From positions 54,415,620 through 54,479,619 of the forward strand of contig CM056583.1 of the NCBI GenBank assembly GCA_029721435.1: a DNA stretch of 64,000 nt, given 5' to 3'. The position numbers and the translations under genes were made by a program. This stretch comes from Gymnothorax reevesii. Its lineage: Eukaryota > Chordata > Actinopteri > Anguilliformes > Muraenidae. Of this stretch, positions 1-11,469 are shown one piece after another (the first letter of the stretch is position 1; each line of letters starts with the position of its first letter). The notes under the pieces were generated by a model. It did no database searches, had not been told where the DNA came from, and saw nothing but the letters and a program-made list of their open reading frames with translations.

Positions 1-1503
1 TTCTTTTTTTGTTTTGAAGCTAATATCACCAGCTATACAATGATGGGGATTGATGGGGATCCTATAATTTAAAAAAAAAAGTTTCAGAATTTATTTCTGT
101 CAATAATTGTACCTCAATCTGGGGCTATATTTTTGCTAATATTTTGAAATAAATATCAAGTGGATAAACAATAAAGACATTCTTTCATAACCACTATCAG
201 GTGGATAAACAATAAAGACATTTATTAATTACCATTTTTGTCCTTATTTATCAAGGGTGCCACCATTATTGGAGGGCACTGCTGCTACCTTAAGATTTTT
301 CTTCAAATATGAAATTCATGTTGAATTGGGTTTGAATCAGATGAATCACTTAGCCAGTCAAGATTTCTAATTTGTGTCTTGGAGAAATTTGTTTTAGCAG
401 CACAATATGTTAGTCATCATCCCATTGCAAGGTAAAGATGTGCCCTTTTTTAGGCATTTGGTTGCATGTGAGCAGATAAGATCCAATCAGATCTTCGAAA
501 CCTCTGCTTTTTGGAGTTTGCTTCAGAAACAAGTCATTTTATTTGAAAGTCCTTGGTTTAATTTGTCAAGTGTGGAAGAACATATTAGCTTCTTGACCTA
601 AGAAACAAATGCCAAGTCCACTTGGTGGAGGTGGCCCTGGGCAAGTTTTGCTGACATAACTGACATAAACTTTTGCTGACATAAACACTGAGAATTGGAC
701 ACAATTAATACAAAAGTAAGTTAATCTTTTATTATTATGGTTTGATTTCTATGGGTAACAATTGCTACCATAAAGGTGGTGTATTGCCATGTCTTAGGAA
801 CGGGAAAACAAAAACATCCCATGAGGACGGCACATACTTGTTAATGGCCAAAAAAAAAAAAAACAACCCAGATTTTTTTCTGTCCTTTCCGATGTGTTTT
901 TATGAATCTCAGCCAACCTTTATGTTGGTTTGTGGTATTTCAGTATGGTAGCAATGCAAAACTGGAATGTTAAACTTTTTTGCATCAGAGGACTCAACAT
1001 TTTCACATCAAGCTTTCAGCTCAGTAAACTGTCAAACTTGCCTGTGGTGACGAGTATTTTTAAAATACCTAGAAGTGGTTTTATTGTTGTTTTCATGAAT
1101 TTCAAAACCGATGAGAAGCCATTCTTAGACTCTAGCCTGATTGTTTTAAAAGGCATCAAGGCATCAGCATTGCAAATCTAAATTGACTACTTTTTATTTC
1201 AAACCTTGATTGCATTTTGTTATATCAACAAAATATTGTTATTGTTGTGTGCCTTTCATTACTGTTTGATAAGTCCCAAATAAGATCTTAGAAAACAAGA
1301 GACTCTGAATTCAGATGAATCTAGAACATTCCTAACTCTCAGCAACAATGCCAATTTAAGTCCTTCATGCGTCAATCCCATTGAAGTACTTGAAGGCCTG
1401 GTCAAATGTACAACTTTTCAGAAAATCTGTCATTTTTAGAAAACAGGCCCTTAAAATCAGAACACTCCAAACCAGTATGCTGTTCTTAAGTATTATTGCT
1501 CGC
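1..1503. other. AT-rich non-coding DNA, nothing recognised
   Basis: No coding region or repeat family was recognised in this stretch. A roughly 25-base motif containing gtggataaacaataaagaca occurs twice at about 160-180 and 192-220, a short local duplication. The short open frames here have no recognisable domains and fit chance. Confidence 0.5.
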
Positions 1504-1620
1504 GAGGGTGTGCTTGACTGTCATTCTTGTCACAACAGTGATGAGGTCAAGAACGAGGTGCTTGCACCGAGTTCCATTAGCATCACTGAAGTGACAAGAA
1601 TGATGGTCAAGCACACCCTC
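1504..1620. repeat. 117-bp near-perfect hairpin (foldback)
   Basis: Two arms of 40 bases, 1504-1543 and 1581-1620, are reverse complements with only a few mismatches around a 37-base loop. The arms begin gagggtgtgcttga and the second ends tcaagcacaccctc. This suits a small foldback MITE, or a transcript that would fold like a microRNA precursor. No clear target duplication was found. Confidence 0.65.
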
Positions 1621-3959
1621 AAAGTGTAATAATGCGATTATACAACTATTACCGATAAAATAAAATGTATTATCAAAATTTATTTATACTGAGGGCATTT
1701 TGCTCTCAAAGTATGAAAGTTTTTTTTTTTGCTAGTATTCTCTCAATTTCCGTGTAAATACATGAGATCTGACGTTAACTAGTTCTTGTCAGCCAGCCAA
1801 TTTTGGCTTATGTTTTCTACACATGGTGATTTCCCAAAACTGAATAAATACCACACATAGCAATGCAAAACTGCTTTGCTAGCTCAATCATGTTGTAACT
1901 AGAACATACACTGGAAAAAATCATTTTTTCCTGGACTGATAGTTATACTTCTGCTGACATTTCAGTCATTTTTAAGCTAACAGGTTCCCTGACAACGACT
2001 CAGCTGTTTATTGAACGAACTTACATTAAAGCTGGAGTATGCAAATTTTCAAAAAATCACTTTATCATATTTGTTAAAACTGTTACTATGACCTGATGGT
2101 GGGATGTAAGTCAGATTGAGAAAATCAGAGTCATCTGGCTCTATCTAGTGCTTCTAATTCCTTCTGCAAGATTTCACCGTGACCGGGAGAAAACAACCAA
2201 TCAGAGCCAAGAGGAGTGACTGACATCATTTCAATCATTTCTCGTGCACACGCGATTCAATCAGCTGTGTAGCCTAGCTGTGGGTGCTTCTTTACGGCTG
2301 GACAAACGCTAGCCAGCATAAGCACTGCCATTTCTGCACTGCCATGCCCGGGTAGTCATATTGGTTTGGTCTTTGACCTGAGGCCACGTTCATAGGATAC
2401 TTGTTGATAGTAAAATATTATTTTTATTATTTCGCTGTGTTTGCACCTAGCGTTCACACAGCCCTGCTGACGATTCAGACATGACACTGCATCCAGGTAA
2501 CAGGATGCGCGACTCACGCTCATGCATGTGAATCTCCTTCTGCTTGACTCCAGATCGGCAACCCCAGCGTCTCCTCCTGCGGGATCAGAGGTCTGTCTCC
2601 GGGCAACAGCACAGGCTTACACAGCGCAATCAACTGATCACGCGTGTAAACAATGCCCCCGCTCCAATCGGCAAAGTTCTCAGTTATGAAATAGTTTCCT
2701 TCTTCTTCTTCTTTTTTGGAGTTTTATGGCGTTTAAATACCAAAGGTATATTACCGACAACTATTGGCTGAATATTTCCGGCAACGGTGAAACATGATGA
2801 GCGTGCACGCGGGGAGGAGGGAGGGACAGAGGGTGGCATGGGCAGCAGAAGGCATCTGATTGATTCTTTCCATTCGGACCGAATGGCAGGGATTTGTTAG
2901 AGTTTTTACAGTCCTGCAGCTGACACAGAGGTCTGATTTTTTTCGCTCCTTTTTCTGAATAAATAATGTATTGACTACTCTCAGGATAGATGGACCATTT
3001 CACCCAGTATAACAAATAGCGTTTCTGAACAGGATTACCAACTTTACTTTTAAATAAACTCACCAGCTGTGTTTCATTTCAGCTGGGGGTGGGTCACTAA
3101 TTTAACGTTAGCTCCGATTAATGTGGCCAAGCAGCAAAAGAAACGAAAGTAACCTGTAAGATGAAGGCTGAATAGAGTTATACAACTTCAACTGCACCTT
3201 TCGCTAATCACCTTTTCAGGCCATTATCATTTTAGCCTACCTCTGAAATAAAGACAACAGTTTACACAGATGTGTTGATTTATTAAATGTTCATTTCAAT
3301 GTACAAATGCAAACAAATTGAAAAATTAATTAAATCAATGGCCTAGGCAAATAAGTGATAATGAGTGATAAGGTAGGCTATTTTTCATTTGAGCACAGGC
3401 TACCCATACTGTCTTGCTCATTTTAGAACATTCTAAACATCTAATTAACCAATCAGATTGCTCGGTCGAATCTATTTGTCGTCTAATGATGATTCATGAA
3501 TTAAAAAGAGGAATCATGGATACGATGAATCAAATCAGCTAATTACATTAGTGGGGATCAGAAAAAACATGTAAACCTAAATAAATGTTATATTCACAGA
3601 AGTGCGTAGTGTTCCTCACCACAGGGGGAAAAAAAAAAACAGTTCTGCAAAGCGCTATGCACCACCCAGAAAATGACAATTTGGATGTCAGGATTTAGAA
3701 TGATAATACCTCAGTAAGGCTTTTCCTATGCTTTTTTCTGTGGATTGCTGCACAAGTAAATATGTTGGATATGTTTAACACTAGAAAGTCTTCGCACAGC
3801 CTTTTTGCTCCCCAGGGAGTATGCATGAGGCCGATATTAGCATAATTTCAACAGAATTTGGCTCCTGAGAACTGTAAAGATGGTTTATGAAACATGCTGA
3901 CCTGACATAGATACATAAGGACACTTCTGGGGCTGTGTATGTCTGTGTGTACCGGCGCC
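1621..3959. other. Non-coding DNA with a probable dispersed repeat
   Basis: No coding region is supported. The stretch from about 2025 to 2260 (from ttaaagctggagtatgc through aaccaatcagagcc) has the feel of a repeat scattered in teleost genomes, recognised from memory only, and I could not define its ends. The rest, including T-rich and purine-rich runs near 2700 and 2810, shows nothing I can name. Confidence 0.35.
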
Positions 3960-3976
3960 CGTGTGTGCGTGCGTGC

Positions 3977-4025
<49 letters not shown>

Positions 4026-4090
4026 AGGGGAGGAGAGTGTGTGGGGCATGTGCATGTGTTCCTGCGTGTACACTCGCTATATATATACAG

Positions 4091-4147
<57 letters not shown>
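3960..4147. repeat. Compound microsatellite (TG)n, (AC)n, (AT)n
   Basis: A (TG)n tract with GTGC variants runs from about 3960 to 4023, followed by a G-rich spacer. Then come (AC)n from 4090 to 4119 and (AT)n from 4119 to 4147. The TG and AC tracts are complementary and could pair. Long open frames on both strands here are low-complexity artefacts. Confidence 0.95.
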
Positions 4148-4151
<4 letters not shown>

Positions 4152-4261
4152 CCCAATTCTGAAATAGTTGGGACAAAGTGTAAAATGTGAATAAAATCAA
4201 AGCGCAGTGATTTTAAAATCACACAAGCCAGTATTTTATTCACAATAGAACAGCGTGTCAC

Positions 4262-4556
4262 ACTTTATTTGAAGTGTTGCTCATGAAGGCTTTAAGGGTG
4301 AAATAACACATCTTTATTCAACATGTGATGCCAGATGTGACAATGACAATGTCACTCTTTATCGCAATTAGCCACTAGCTAAGTGACATCGTCAGTTATA
4401 TCACATCTGGCATCACACGCTGAAGAAAGATGTGTTATTTCACCCTTTACAAAGCATGATATTTGCTTATGTATGATTTATGAAGACATTATGTCTCATT
4501 TATGAAGGCATTATACATGCTCTATAAAGCCTTTATGAGCAACACTTCAAATACAA
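4262..4556. mobile_element. Foldback MITE inserted in Tc1 element A
   Basis: Long inverted arms are visible. Bases 4266-4294 (tatttgaagtgttgctcatg...) pair with 4524-4552, and an inner pair (gggtgaaataacacatcttt near 4297 and its complement near 4425-4446) extends the fold. The two ends of the surrounding Tc1 continue on either side, so this insertion is younger. The superfamily was not determined because no clear target duplication was seen. Confidence 0.75.
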
Positions 4557-4689
4557 TTTTTTAACATTTTCTTTTTCAATTTTATCCACAAAATGAGCTT
4601 ATTTCAAATTTGATGGCTGCTACCGGTCTCAAAAAAGTTGGGACAGGGACTGTTTACCATGGTGTAGCATCCCTTCTTCTTTTTAACAC

Positions 4690-5120
4690 AGAGTGGAGGC
4701 ACCTGGGCATTGAGGTGACAAGTTTCTTAAGTTTAGCCATTGGTAATGGATCCCACTCTTTTCTAATACAGGCTTCCAGCTGCTGGACAGTTTTGGGTCT
4801 CCTTTGACGGAATTTTCTTTAATTATGCACCAAATGTCCTCAATCGGTGAAAGATCAGGACTGCAGGCAGGCCAATTCAGCACACGGACTCTTCTACTAC
4901 GAAGCCATGCTGTTGTAATAGCTGCAGTATGTGGTTTTGATTGTCCCGCTGAAACACACAAGGCCTTCCCTGGAATAGATGTCATCTGGAGGGGAACATT
5001 TGTTGCTCTAAAATCTTCCTATACCTTTCAGCATTCATGGTGCCTTTTAAAACATGCATGTGTCCCACACCATATGCACTAATACATCCCCATAGAATCA
5101 GAGACGCAGGCTTTTGAACA
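4690..5120 (-). pseudogene. Tc1 transposase C-terminal fragment (element A)
   Basis: The minus-strand translation contains PHTAAITTAWLRSRRVRV and NWPACSPDLSPIEDIW. These are the hallmark Tc1 segments around the second catalytic Asp region and the third acidic residue (SPDLSPIE) of the DDE triad. The N-terminal paired-like helix-turn-helix half and the first catalytic Asp are absent, and the frame breaks after the SPIE block. The Tc1 assignment is secure; activity is excluded. Confidence 0.85.
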
Positions 5121-5140
5121 CTGATAACAGGATGGCACCT

Positions 5141-5322
5141 AGCAGCATTCTAAGCTGGTTTAAGATGGTCTGAGCTGTGTTATTAGCTGGTCATAGCTGG
5201 TCTAGATGTTTAAAGCTGGTCTCTATAGTTTGATGAAGGTGGTCAAAGCTGGTATTCTCAGCTGGAGTCAGCTGGTGAAGGGCTGGTCGACCAACTAAAA
5301 CTGTGAAAAACACTGCTTAAAC
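5141..5322. repeat. AGCTGGT-rich dispersed repeat, left part
   Basis: At least eight imperfect copies of agctggt, spaced irregularly, lie in this block. The repeat continues at 6632-6680 in complementary form (acctgacctggtcaaagc), and the hAT element at 5323-6631 splits it. This type of repeat is common in teleosts and is probably a non-autonomous DNA element with an internal minisatellite. Confidence 0.6.
5315..5322. repeat. Target site duplication, left copy (hAT at 5323)
   Basis: The octamer gcttaaac directly precedes the left terminus of the element and is repeated exactly at 6632-6639 after the right terminus. An 8-bp duplication is the signature of hAT integration. Confidence 0.9.
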
Positions 5323-6631
5323 CAGTGGTTCCCAAAGTGGGGGGCGCAGAACAATTGCAGGGGGGGCGCAGGGTGCGGGAAGCAAATCCCCCCCCCCCTC
5401 CCCACTAGAGTTCCGGACACCAACAGAAAATTATTTGCATACAGTCCATTCGCTGCCCAGAATTCTGCGATTACATCGTAAATGCCTGCCTTACTCTCAA
5501 CATAACTGTTCGCCAAATCATTCATCTAGCCTGCCATTTTCATTAATAATTTGTTATGAATGTAGTTGTTCAAATATTTGAAGCTGGTAAAATGAGCTGG
5601 TTAGTCGATGTAGTCTCGCGATACCCAACTCGCCGCTTTTTATCCTGCTCTGATCTGCATATTGATAATAAAATGGTAAGTGACACCGAACAAAATCCAA
5701 TGAATCCAAAGCAGACATAACCGAGATTGCGTCTTATTCTCGATAATGTGAATGCTCTGTAGGCCGACAGATTATTTTTATCTAGCCTCGCTACTGAACG
5801 TTACAAACATATCGGCAGGTTCGGCAAGTGGTTTTCATGAATTTTTTTCGTACTTCGCTGTCGGCTGTGAATATAGGTTGATTATGGTGCTTTCTTTCTG
5901 CATCATAGAAACATAATTTTAAGTAGACGGCTATACTCTGGCAGAGGGGTGTGATACAGCCTAATGATTTTATACTTTAAAAGAGGTTTTGAATTATTAA
6001 ATTTTCGTGTCCTTAATTGGAAAATTAAGGTGGCCGTTCCCAAACCTGCCAATCGTTTTTAATGTTTCCAGCTAGGCTAGACAAAAATCATCTGTTCAGA
6101 GCATTCATATATTCTAGAATAAGCTGACGCGATCTCGGTTAACGTATTTTAACTTAAAAGTGCGAGGCCAGTGAAGAGAGAAAAAATGTAACCGTGTCGG
6201 TCCGGCACAAGGTTGCTGATTGGCTGTATGCAAGTAAGTTTCTGTTGGTGTCCGGAAAATGCATAAATAGCAATGTTGTTGAATATTAAAAAAATAAACC
6301 TGTTACACTGAATATAATTACACAGTTAAGGTGCTTGAAAACAGTTACACTTAAAATAATTACACCGTGGTTGTTTGTTATTTTGTTATTTCCAATTCTA
6401 AAAGTAGCCTAGTTGTAGTTTATGACAATCTACAGTTTATGACCGTTTACTTATATTTTTTTCAAAAAAGTTTGAGGTTTATATAAATTGCAATGCGTGA
6501 AATAAACTGCAATGGATGGACAAAACAAAATGTGCGTATCTATTACCTATTTTTTTTGGGGGGGGGGGGGGGCGCAAAAATTTACTTATGTACCAAAGGG
6601 GGGCCCAGCAGAAAAAGTTTGGGAACCACTG
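5323..6631. mobile_element. Non-autonomous foldback hAT element, 1309 bp
   Basis: The termini are cagtggttcccaaa at the left and its inverse tttgggaaccactg at the right, flanked by an exact 8-bp duplication (gcttaaac). Much of the interior is also inverted. The segment ttccggacaccaacagaaa near 5411 pairs with its complement near 6240, and the block around 5718-5790 (ataaccgagattgcg...) pairs with 6075-6140. No transposase is encoded, so it would depend on an autonomous hAT. G-runs near 5380 and 6558 and scattered mismatches show some age. Confidence 0.92.
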
Positions 6632-6680
6632 GCTTAAACCAACCTGACCTGGTCAAAGCAGGAATTTTCAGCAGAGATGA
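6632..6680. repeat. AGCTGGT-rich repeat, right part
   Basis: After the right target duplication the interrupted repeat resumes as aaccaacctgacctggtcaa, complementary to the AGCTGGT units on the left. Its outer boundary is not defined. Confidence 0.5.
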
Positions 6681-6739
6681 GTTTACAGTAAAAAAAAAAA
6701 AACGGCAGATAAATTTTTTTCCATTATAATTTATCCATC

Positions 6740-7510
6740 TCAAGTAAATTACGACTCAGTTTGAACCTTAAATAACAAAATATAAAGCTTAGAGAGAGAC
6801 ATAGTGCTTCTATACACTCTGCCCACAAATTCACAGAGCAGAGCTTGCAAACCCACTCCTTGATGTCGCCCAAAACGAGCCTGTTTCCTGGCATCATGGA
6901 AGATTATTTCCTTGGGCTCGATAAAGTACCGTCCTTTCGTGCTTGTTTCCATTTTCTCGTATTGATAATGAGACGGAATGACATTACATTGCATTGCATC
7001 CTTTGCGTTCTGAGCTTTACATTGATGTCGAAATTGCCATATTTCAGTTTTCGTGCTATAGTCGATTCACGAGCACGAACGAATAGGAAGGATAGGGGAA
7101 CAGATTGCCATCTATTTGTTCGTGCTTGTCAATCAACTTATTGTGAGTTTCAAGATGGAGGTGACTGGAAACTACATCGAGGTAATGTTTGCATAAATAG
7201 TCTTTTTTAATAAACTACTTGTCCATTTTCAAAGTTCTCAGTGCCTCGTTTTAAATGTCAGGGCCCTCGGAATTCTACCGATGAAGAGTGGAGCTACTTT
7301 GAGCCTTGTTAATGATGATAGCAATAGCAATTTCTTTGCATGGCAAAGCGAGGCCCGATTCACAACCATTGTAAGCCTGTTGGGAGCCTCAGCTAAAAAT
7401 CCACTTATTTTGAAAAGTTGCGTGCGTACGGAGGTGCGGTATTCGACAAAAGTTAGTACTCATTATCATGTTTCAATATACCCATGTCAATTTCTCACTG
7501 GAATTCTCCT
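6740..7510. mobile_element. Fragment of a TTAA-target DNA element
   Basis: The segment ends ggaattctcct immediately followed by TTAA (7511-7514). I recognise this terminus from teleost TTAA-target elements, with a subterminal segment like the one at 7455-7500. A matching left terminus was not found, so it is probably truncated. An open frame at 6845-7210 has no recognisable domain. A partly complementary pair (gagcacgaacgaatag near 7071 and ctatttgttcgtgctt near 7111) forms a hairpin. Confidence 0.4.
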
Positions 7511-7514
7511 TTAA

Positions 7515-8090
7515 TAGACCAGTGCCTATACATCTCTTTACCTTAATAGCTGGCTACATACCATGGTAACCGTGTAACACGTAGACCTCCAGTTCTCTAT
7601 ATGCTAGTCTGTGGATGAATCGCAGAGGTAGACTGAGCTAAGAAAGGGACAGATTCATCCTGATCACTAGCATTCTGCTGCTGCAGAAGAAAGGCTTGCG
7701 AAATCTGTAGATCGATGATTTCTTTTTATATCGTAAAGTCGCTTGTAATAATATGTTGTCGCTGGCCATAGCCAGATGTCGTCACAGTGATATGTTTCGT
7801 TCAGTCGATGTGTTTGTAAATCGATGTGTAAATTCGATGTCAGTACATGCTGCTGGAGGTGGTATTTAGATAAGGTTTTGATTTAATTTATTTAGAGAAT
7901 TGCCAATACAGAATCAAGACTGTAAAGACCTCATGACTGAGGTCTGCTACCTTGACTGACTGCTACCTTGAGTGTTCAGCACATGGCATATATATTAAAT
8001 GATTTTAAATGCATGCCCAGTGTTGAACTATCACAACGCACTGATAACCAATTGACTCGATTATTTAATTACCAACGCTTCAACGCTATG
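7515..8090. other. Non-coding DNA, nothing recognised
   Basis: No coding region, tandem repeat or known transposon motif was seen between the TTAA element end and the LTR-like stretch. Confidence 0.4.
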
Positions 8091-8565
8091 TTCCCTGCAT
8101 AGCATGTGACTTTCCTCCCATCTATTTAAGCAGTCTTTTCACTGCCAGCTCCTTGTCAGAACGTTGATCAGTATTTCATTGTACAGAGCGCCTTGTATCC
8201 CATTGAGTATTGCTTCTTTTCTACTGGTTTGTCCAACTACGATTCTTGCCATTGCCCTTCTTGTATTGTTTTGTCTTTTTGGATTTTGAGCCATTTTTGT
8301 ATGACCACGATTTCTGTTTTTGGATGCCCTGTGTATGACCCTTGGCTTTGTTCATCGACTATGACTTTTTTCCTACCGTTTATGTACCTTTGCTCATCTG
8401 TCTTCCTGGTTCTGACCCCTGCCTATCTAGTCGACACTGTTTTTGGATTTTGAATTGTGGCTTGGCAATTCTTGTGTTTTTTTGGCTTTGACCTGGACTT
8501 CATTAAAGGCGTATGTTTTTTGGATTTCCCTCTCTCGCGTGTGGTTCCTGAACGCGCCGTCACAC
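8091..8565 (+). repeat. Possible solo LTR fragment
   Basis: The stretch is pyrimidine-rich with a TATA-like tatttaag near 8131, repeated ttttgga and gaccttg-type blocks, a polyadenylation-like cattaaaggcg near 8501, and an end at gccgtcaca. This resembles the LTRs of teleost gypsy elements. No partner LTR, internal region or convincing target duplication was found. The open frame at 8193-8453 is a composition artefact. Confidence 0.4.
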
Positions 8566-10234
8566 AATTTTAAAATGAATTAGGTTGCACTGCAGTAAAA
8601 TGCTAGAACAGAATATGGAATTCAGAGAGCACTGGGTTAATTGATTTTTTTATTATTATTTACTTTTCTTTTTGTATCCATACAATATCACCATTAAGTA
8701 CATTGTCAATGTAGCACATCATTTCTCAATACTTTCTCATTAATCACAGGCTTATAAATTGGTCTTGATTATTTAGTAAGTAAATGAATGATTATTACCT
8801 CCACTTTCAGTATTAGCTTCAATGTTTGCTTTCAGTGTTTTGCTATCTTGAGACGATGTTGCTTTGATCAAGATGAAGATTTCCTTTGTATAGACTTCCA
8901 AAGGAAGACCAAGTGAAGAATCAATGGTTAATTTTTTTTTTTACTTCTATTTCTCAGCAGTATAACCCCAAACTTTTATTGTTCCCTTCATTTTACTGAG
9001 GACTGTTTCCTTAACTGCAGTTGGCATTTCACAACAAAGTGAAAGAGACAGGAGCCAAAACATCCTATTTCAGACTAAGTGAGGTGCTGCAAACTCAGCC
9101 TGTGCAGCTGTAACTCAATGCTGTTTGACCATAAAAAGACATGCAAATGTTTGTAAACAGACTGCAAAAATGAAAATATTAGACTGGGAATGGGCAAAAT
9201 AGGCACTGTAAGCACTGGAGTTGGGGTTGTATACATTTGAGATCCTGGATGGTCAAGGTTTCAACATTTAGGTCACTGCTCTTGCCTGTCTTAAACCTTC
9301 GTAATGTGTCAACCATGACTTGTTAATCAGAAAAACAGAAAATTCTCCAAAATATTACAGTGTTACATGAATCCATTACAGAATTTTTGTCTTTCAAACA
9401 AAACTTATGAGACCATCATATAGTTCTCTTGAAATGAATGACTTGGTTATAACTGCTAACTGATACAGCCCAAATTGTAACAAATCCTGAAGTGTTGCAT
9501 AATAAAAGAAAACTCATAAGCTTACAAACCTTTGCAATTTTTTTCATTGTATGTCAATCTGTAGGGCTCTATTATTCACTAAGACCTCTCTGAGTTTTGG
9601 GTATTTTTTTGGACCCACTGAAGTGAGTCTCCTGAGGGAAATGATTTAAATTACCTGTGAAAGATACTTGGAGAGAGAGATCACAGCACTTCTGCAATAT
9701 TCAAGCAGCTTTCTTTTTAAATAATGAAAATCAGAGGGGACACATCAGCTTAATGAGTAAATTCTCTCTCATCTGTGAAGCGCAGTAGTTTCATTAGGTT
9801 TTTGTGTTATCTAAAGTGCCCTCTGTCCAGCTATTATTTGATGGCTCCTTTTTCTCACGCAAGCAAGTGTGGTTCTCAGCAGCTTTCAACTCCTCACCCC
9901 TTTTAAAGGTCATGGCAGAATTTTTCTGGCAATTTCAAAACATGTGACCTTATTACTTTAGCTCCAGTTGGATCATCTGAGGAACAAGATGCCAGCAGCA
10001 TGATTCTACAACTGGGAAAAGATGACACCACTAATGGCGGTTTCCTCAACTCACACAGTACATTTCCACGCATTGATGAGGAGATTGCCTTTGCATTATG
10101 TCATGACATGTTAGGATAAAACCACACTTAGTTATAAGTCGGCAATAAGGCCACAATTGATATGTCAATTTTTTTGCTCCTGTCTCAGCAATCATTGTAG
10201 GACAGCTTGGTTTAGACCCCTGGGGGCATGTCGG
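8566..10234. other. Non-coding DNA, nothing recognised
   Basis: A single-copy-looking AT-rich stretch with no long open frame and no transposon terminus that I recognise. Confidence 0.4.
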
Positions 10235-10695
10235 ATTTCTTTTTTAAATGCATTTAACATCTCTAATCCACCCCAAACCTGGAGTGGCTAGTTAACATCC
10301 TATGTACATGCTTGAATAAAAGTCATACTGCCAGCTTGGGAGAACATGGACAATTTGTGGCTCTCTTTCAAAGAATGAACCTTTCAGCCACTGCTTCTGT
10401 TCGTACCGTGATCACAGTCCTTACATACTCCAAACAAGGGTGTACAATGCCAAAATGTGTGCTTGCTGAGCCAGCAACCCACAGGCACCCACCTCACCAG
10501 TTAGAGATGTTAGAGCAACAAACAGTGCTGATGCAACCATAGCATATCCCAAAGCAGCACAAAGCCAATTATGCGCTGCTAGCTTAAGGTTCTGGCTACC
10601 AGTCGCATGGGCACAGCCAAATTCAATCTAAATCACTGTGGTCACTCTTGCACCATAAGTGGTGCCATTACCATGTAAGCCCACCCTGCAGCCCA
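10235..10695 (-). mobile_element. Old copy of a tRNA-derived SINE
   Basis: This aligns by eye to the better-preserved SINE at 32653-33124. Shared blocks include aatccaccccaaacctggag against aatcccacccgaatctggaa, gagcaacaaacagtgctg against gagcaacgaacaaagcaac, the block ending ttatgcgctgct, and the head region ccattaccatgtaagccc against ctttaatcaagtgagcta. The head is at the high coordinate, so the element reads on the minus strand. It is much more diverged than the second copy. Confidence 0.6.
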
Positions 10696-11398
10696 TAAAA
10701 TCTGTCTTACCAGCAAAACCCAGGTTGATGTGGCCTGCATATTGTAATGCGGAGGAAGCCATGTTTCATTGTGGGTAGAAAAAGGGTAGTGTCAGTGACG
10801 GCGATATGACTGAAGCGTAGCAGCATGGCAGAGCCCTGTGTCTGCCTGCTCTTGGCACATACCATACAGAAAAGGGAGTCAGCTTGTCCCCTGTCCATAA
10901 TTAAAGGAGCTGAAGGCGTGGGCTGAAGCACAGCATAACTCTGACGCCCCATCTATCCCAGTTCTCCACCCATCTCCTCATGCCCTACCAACACCCTTAG
11001 AGTGAGCCCCGCGCTCCACCCAGAGGGCTTCTTTGTGTCAGTAAACAACAGTATTGCAGAGCACTGGGAGGGCATTGTTAGAGTCTCCCTATTAGCACGA
11101 CACAGCTGCTGGGCAGAGAAGCCCACTTGAAACTCTTATCAACACAAAAAGTGCCCTTGCAGCTCACTGACGCTGCACGACTCATTCGCAATGACTACAT
11201 TTCATTTTCTACAAAATGTCAAAATGCTGTGGAAACAGAATCAATCAAAAATGTGTGACAAAAGAAGTACAGTAATAAAGCTTGCGTACTTTGCACATTG
11301 ACCAATCTCTTTCCTTACGTAATTTGTAATTTATGGCTTTGTGAATGTGGTTAGTAAATATATTCTTTAATTTCATGGCTTTTGGTGGCGGGGAGAAG

Positions 11399-11400
<2 letters not shown>
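10696..11400. other. Non-coding DNA, nothing recognised
   Basis: Moderately GC-richer than the surroundings near 10900-11130. The minus-strand frame at 10707-10952 has no recognisable domain, and no repeat family was identified. Confidence 0.35.
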
Positions 11401-11449
<49 letters not shown>

Positions 11450-11466
11450 CACACACACACACACAC
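11401..11466. repeat. Microsatellite (TA)n then (CA)n
   Basis: An uninterrupted (AT)n run from 11401 to about 11445 passes through catac into (AC)n ending near 11466. It abuts the Tc1 remnant that starts at about 11470. Confidence 0.95.
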
Positions 11467-11469
11467 TCA

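Larger units (their letters stand above)
4148..5140 (-). mobile_element. Tc1/mariner element A, decayed, interrupted by a MITE
   Basis: The left end carries cccaattctgaaatagttgg, matching a Tc1 family whose termini contain 'ttgggac'. A second such motif occurs near 4637. The minus strand encodes part of a Tc1 transposase. A foldback MITE sits at about 4262-4556. The right side stops near 5140, where an AGCTGGT-rich repeat begins, so the 5' half of the transposase and the second terminus are missing. This is an immobile fossil. Confidence 0.8.

Noticed and set aside
1504..1620. Confident microRNA gene
   Set aside because: Arms of 40 bases and a 37-base loop are larger than a typical precursor, and the sequence matches no microRNA I know.
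3781..4261. Several long frames on both strands over the TG/CA tracts
   Set aside because: They translate dinucleotide repeats (Cys-Val, Thr-His, Tyr-Ile) and would be open by chance.
7030..7210. First exon ending in a gaggtaatg splice donor
   Set aside because: The preceding frame has no recognisable protein content, and the segment lies in what looks like a TTAA-type repeat.
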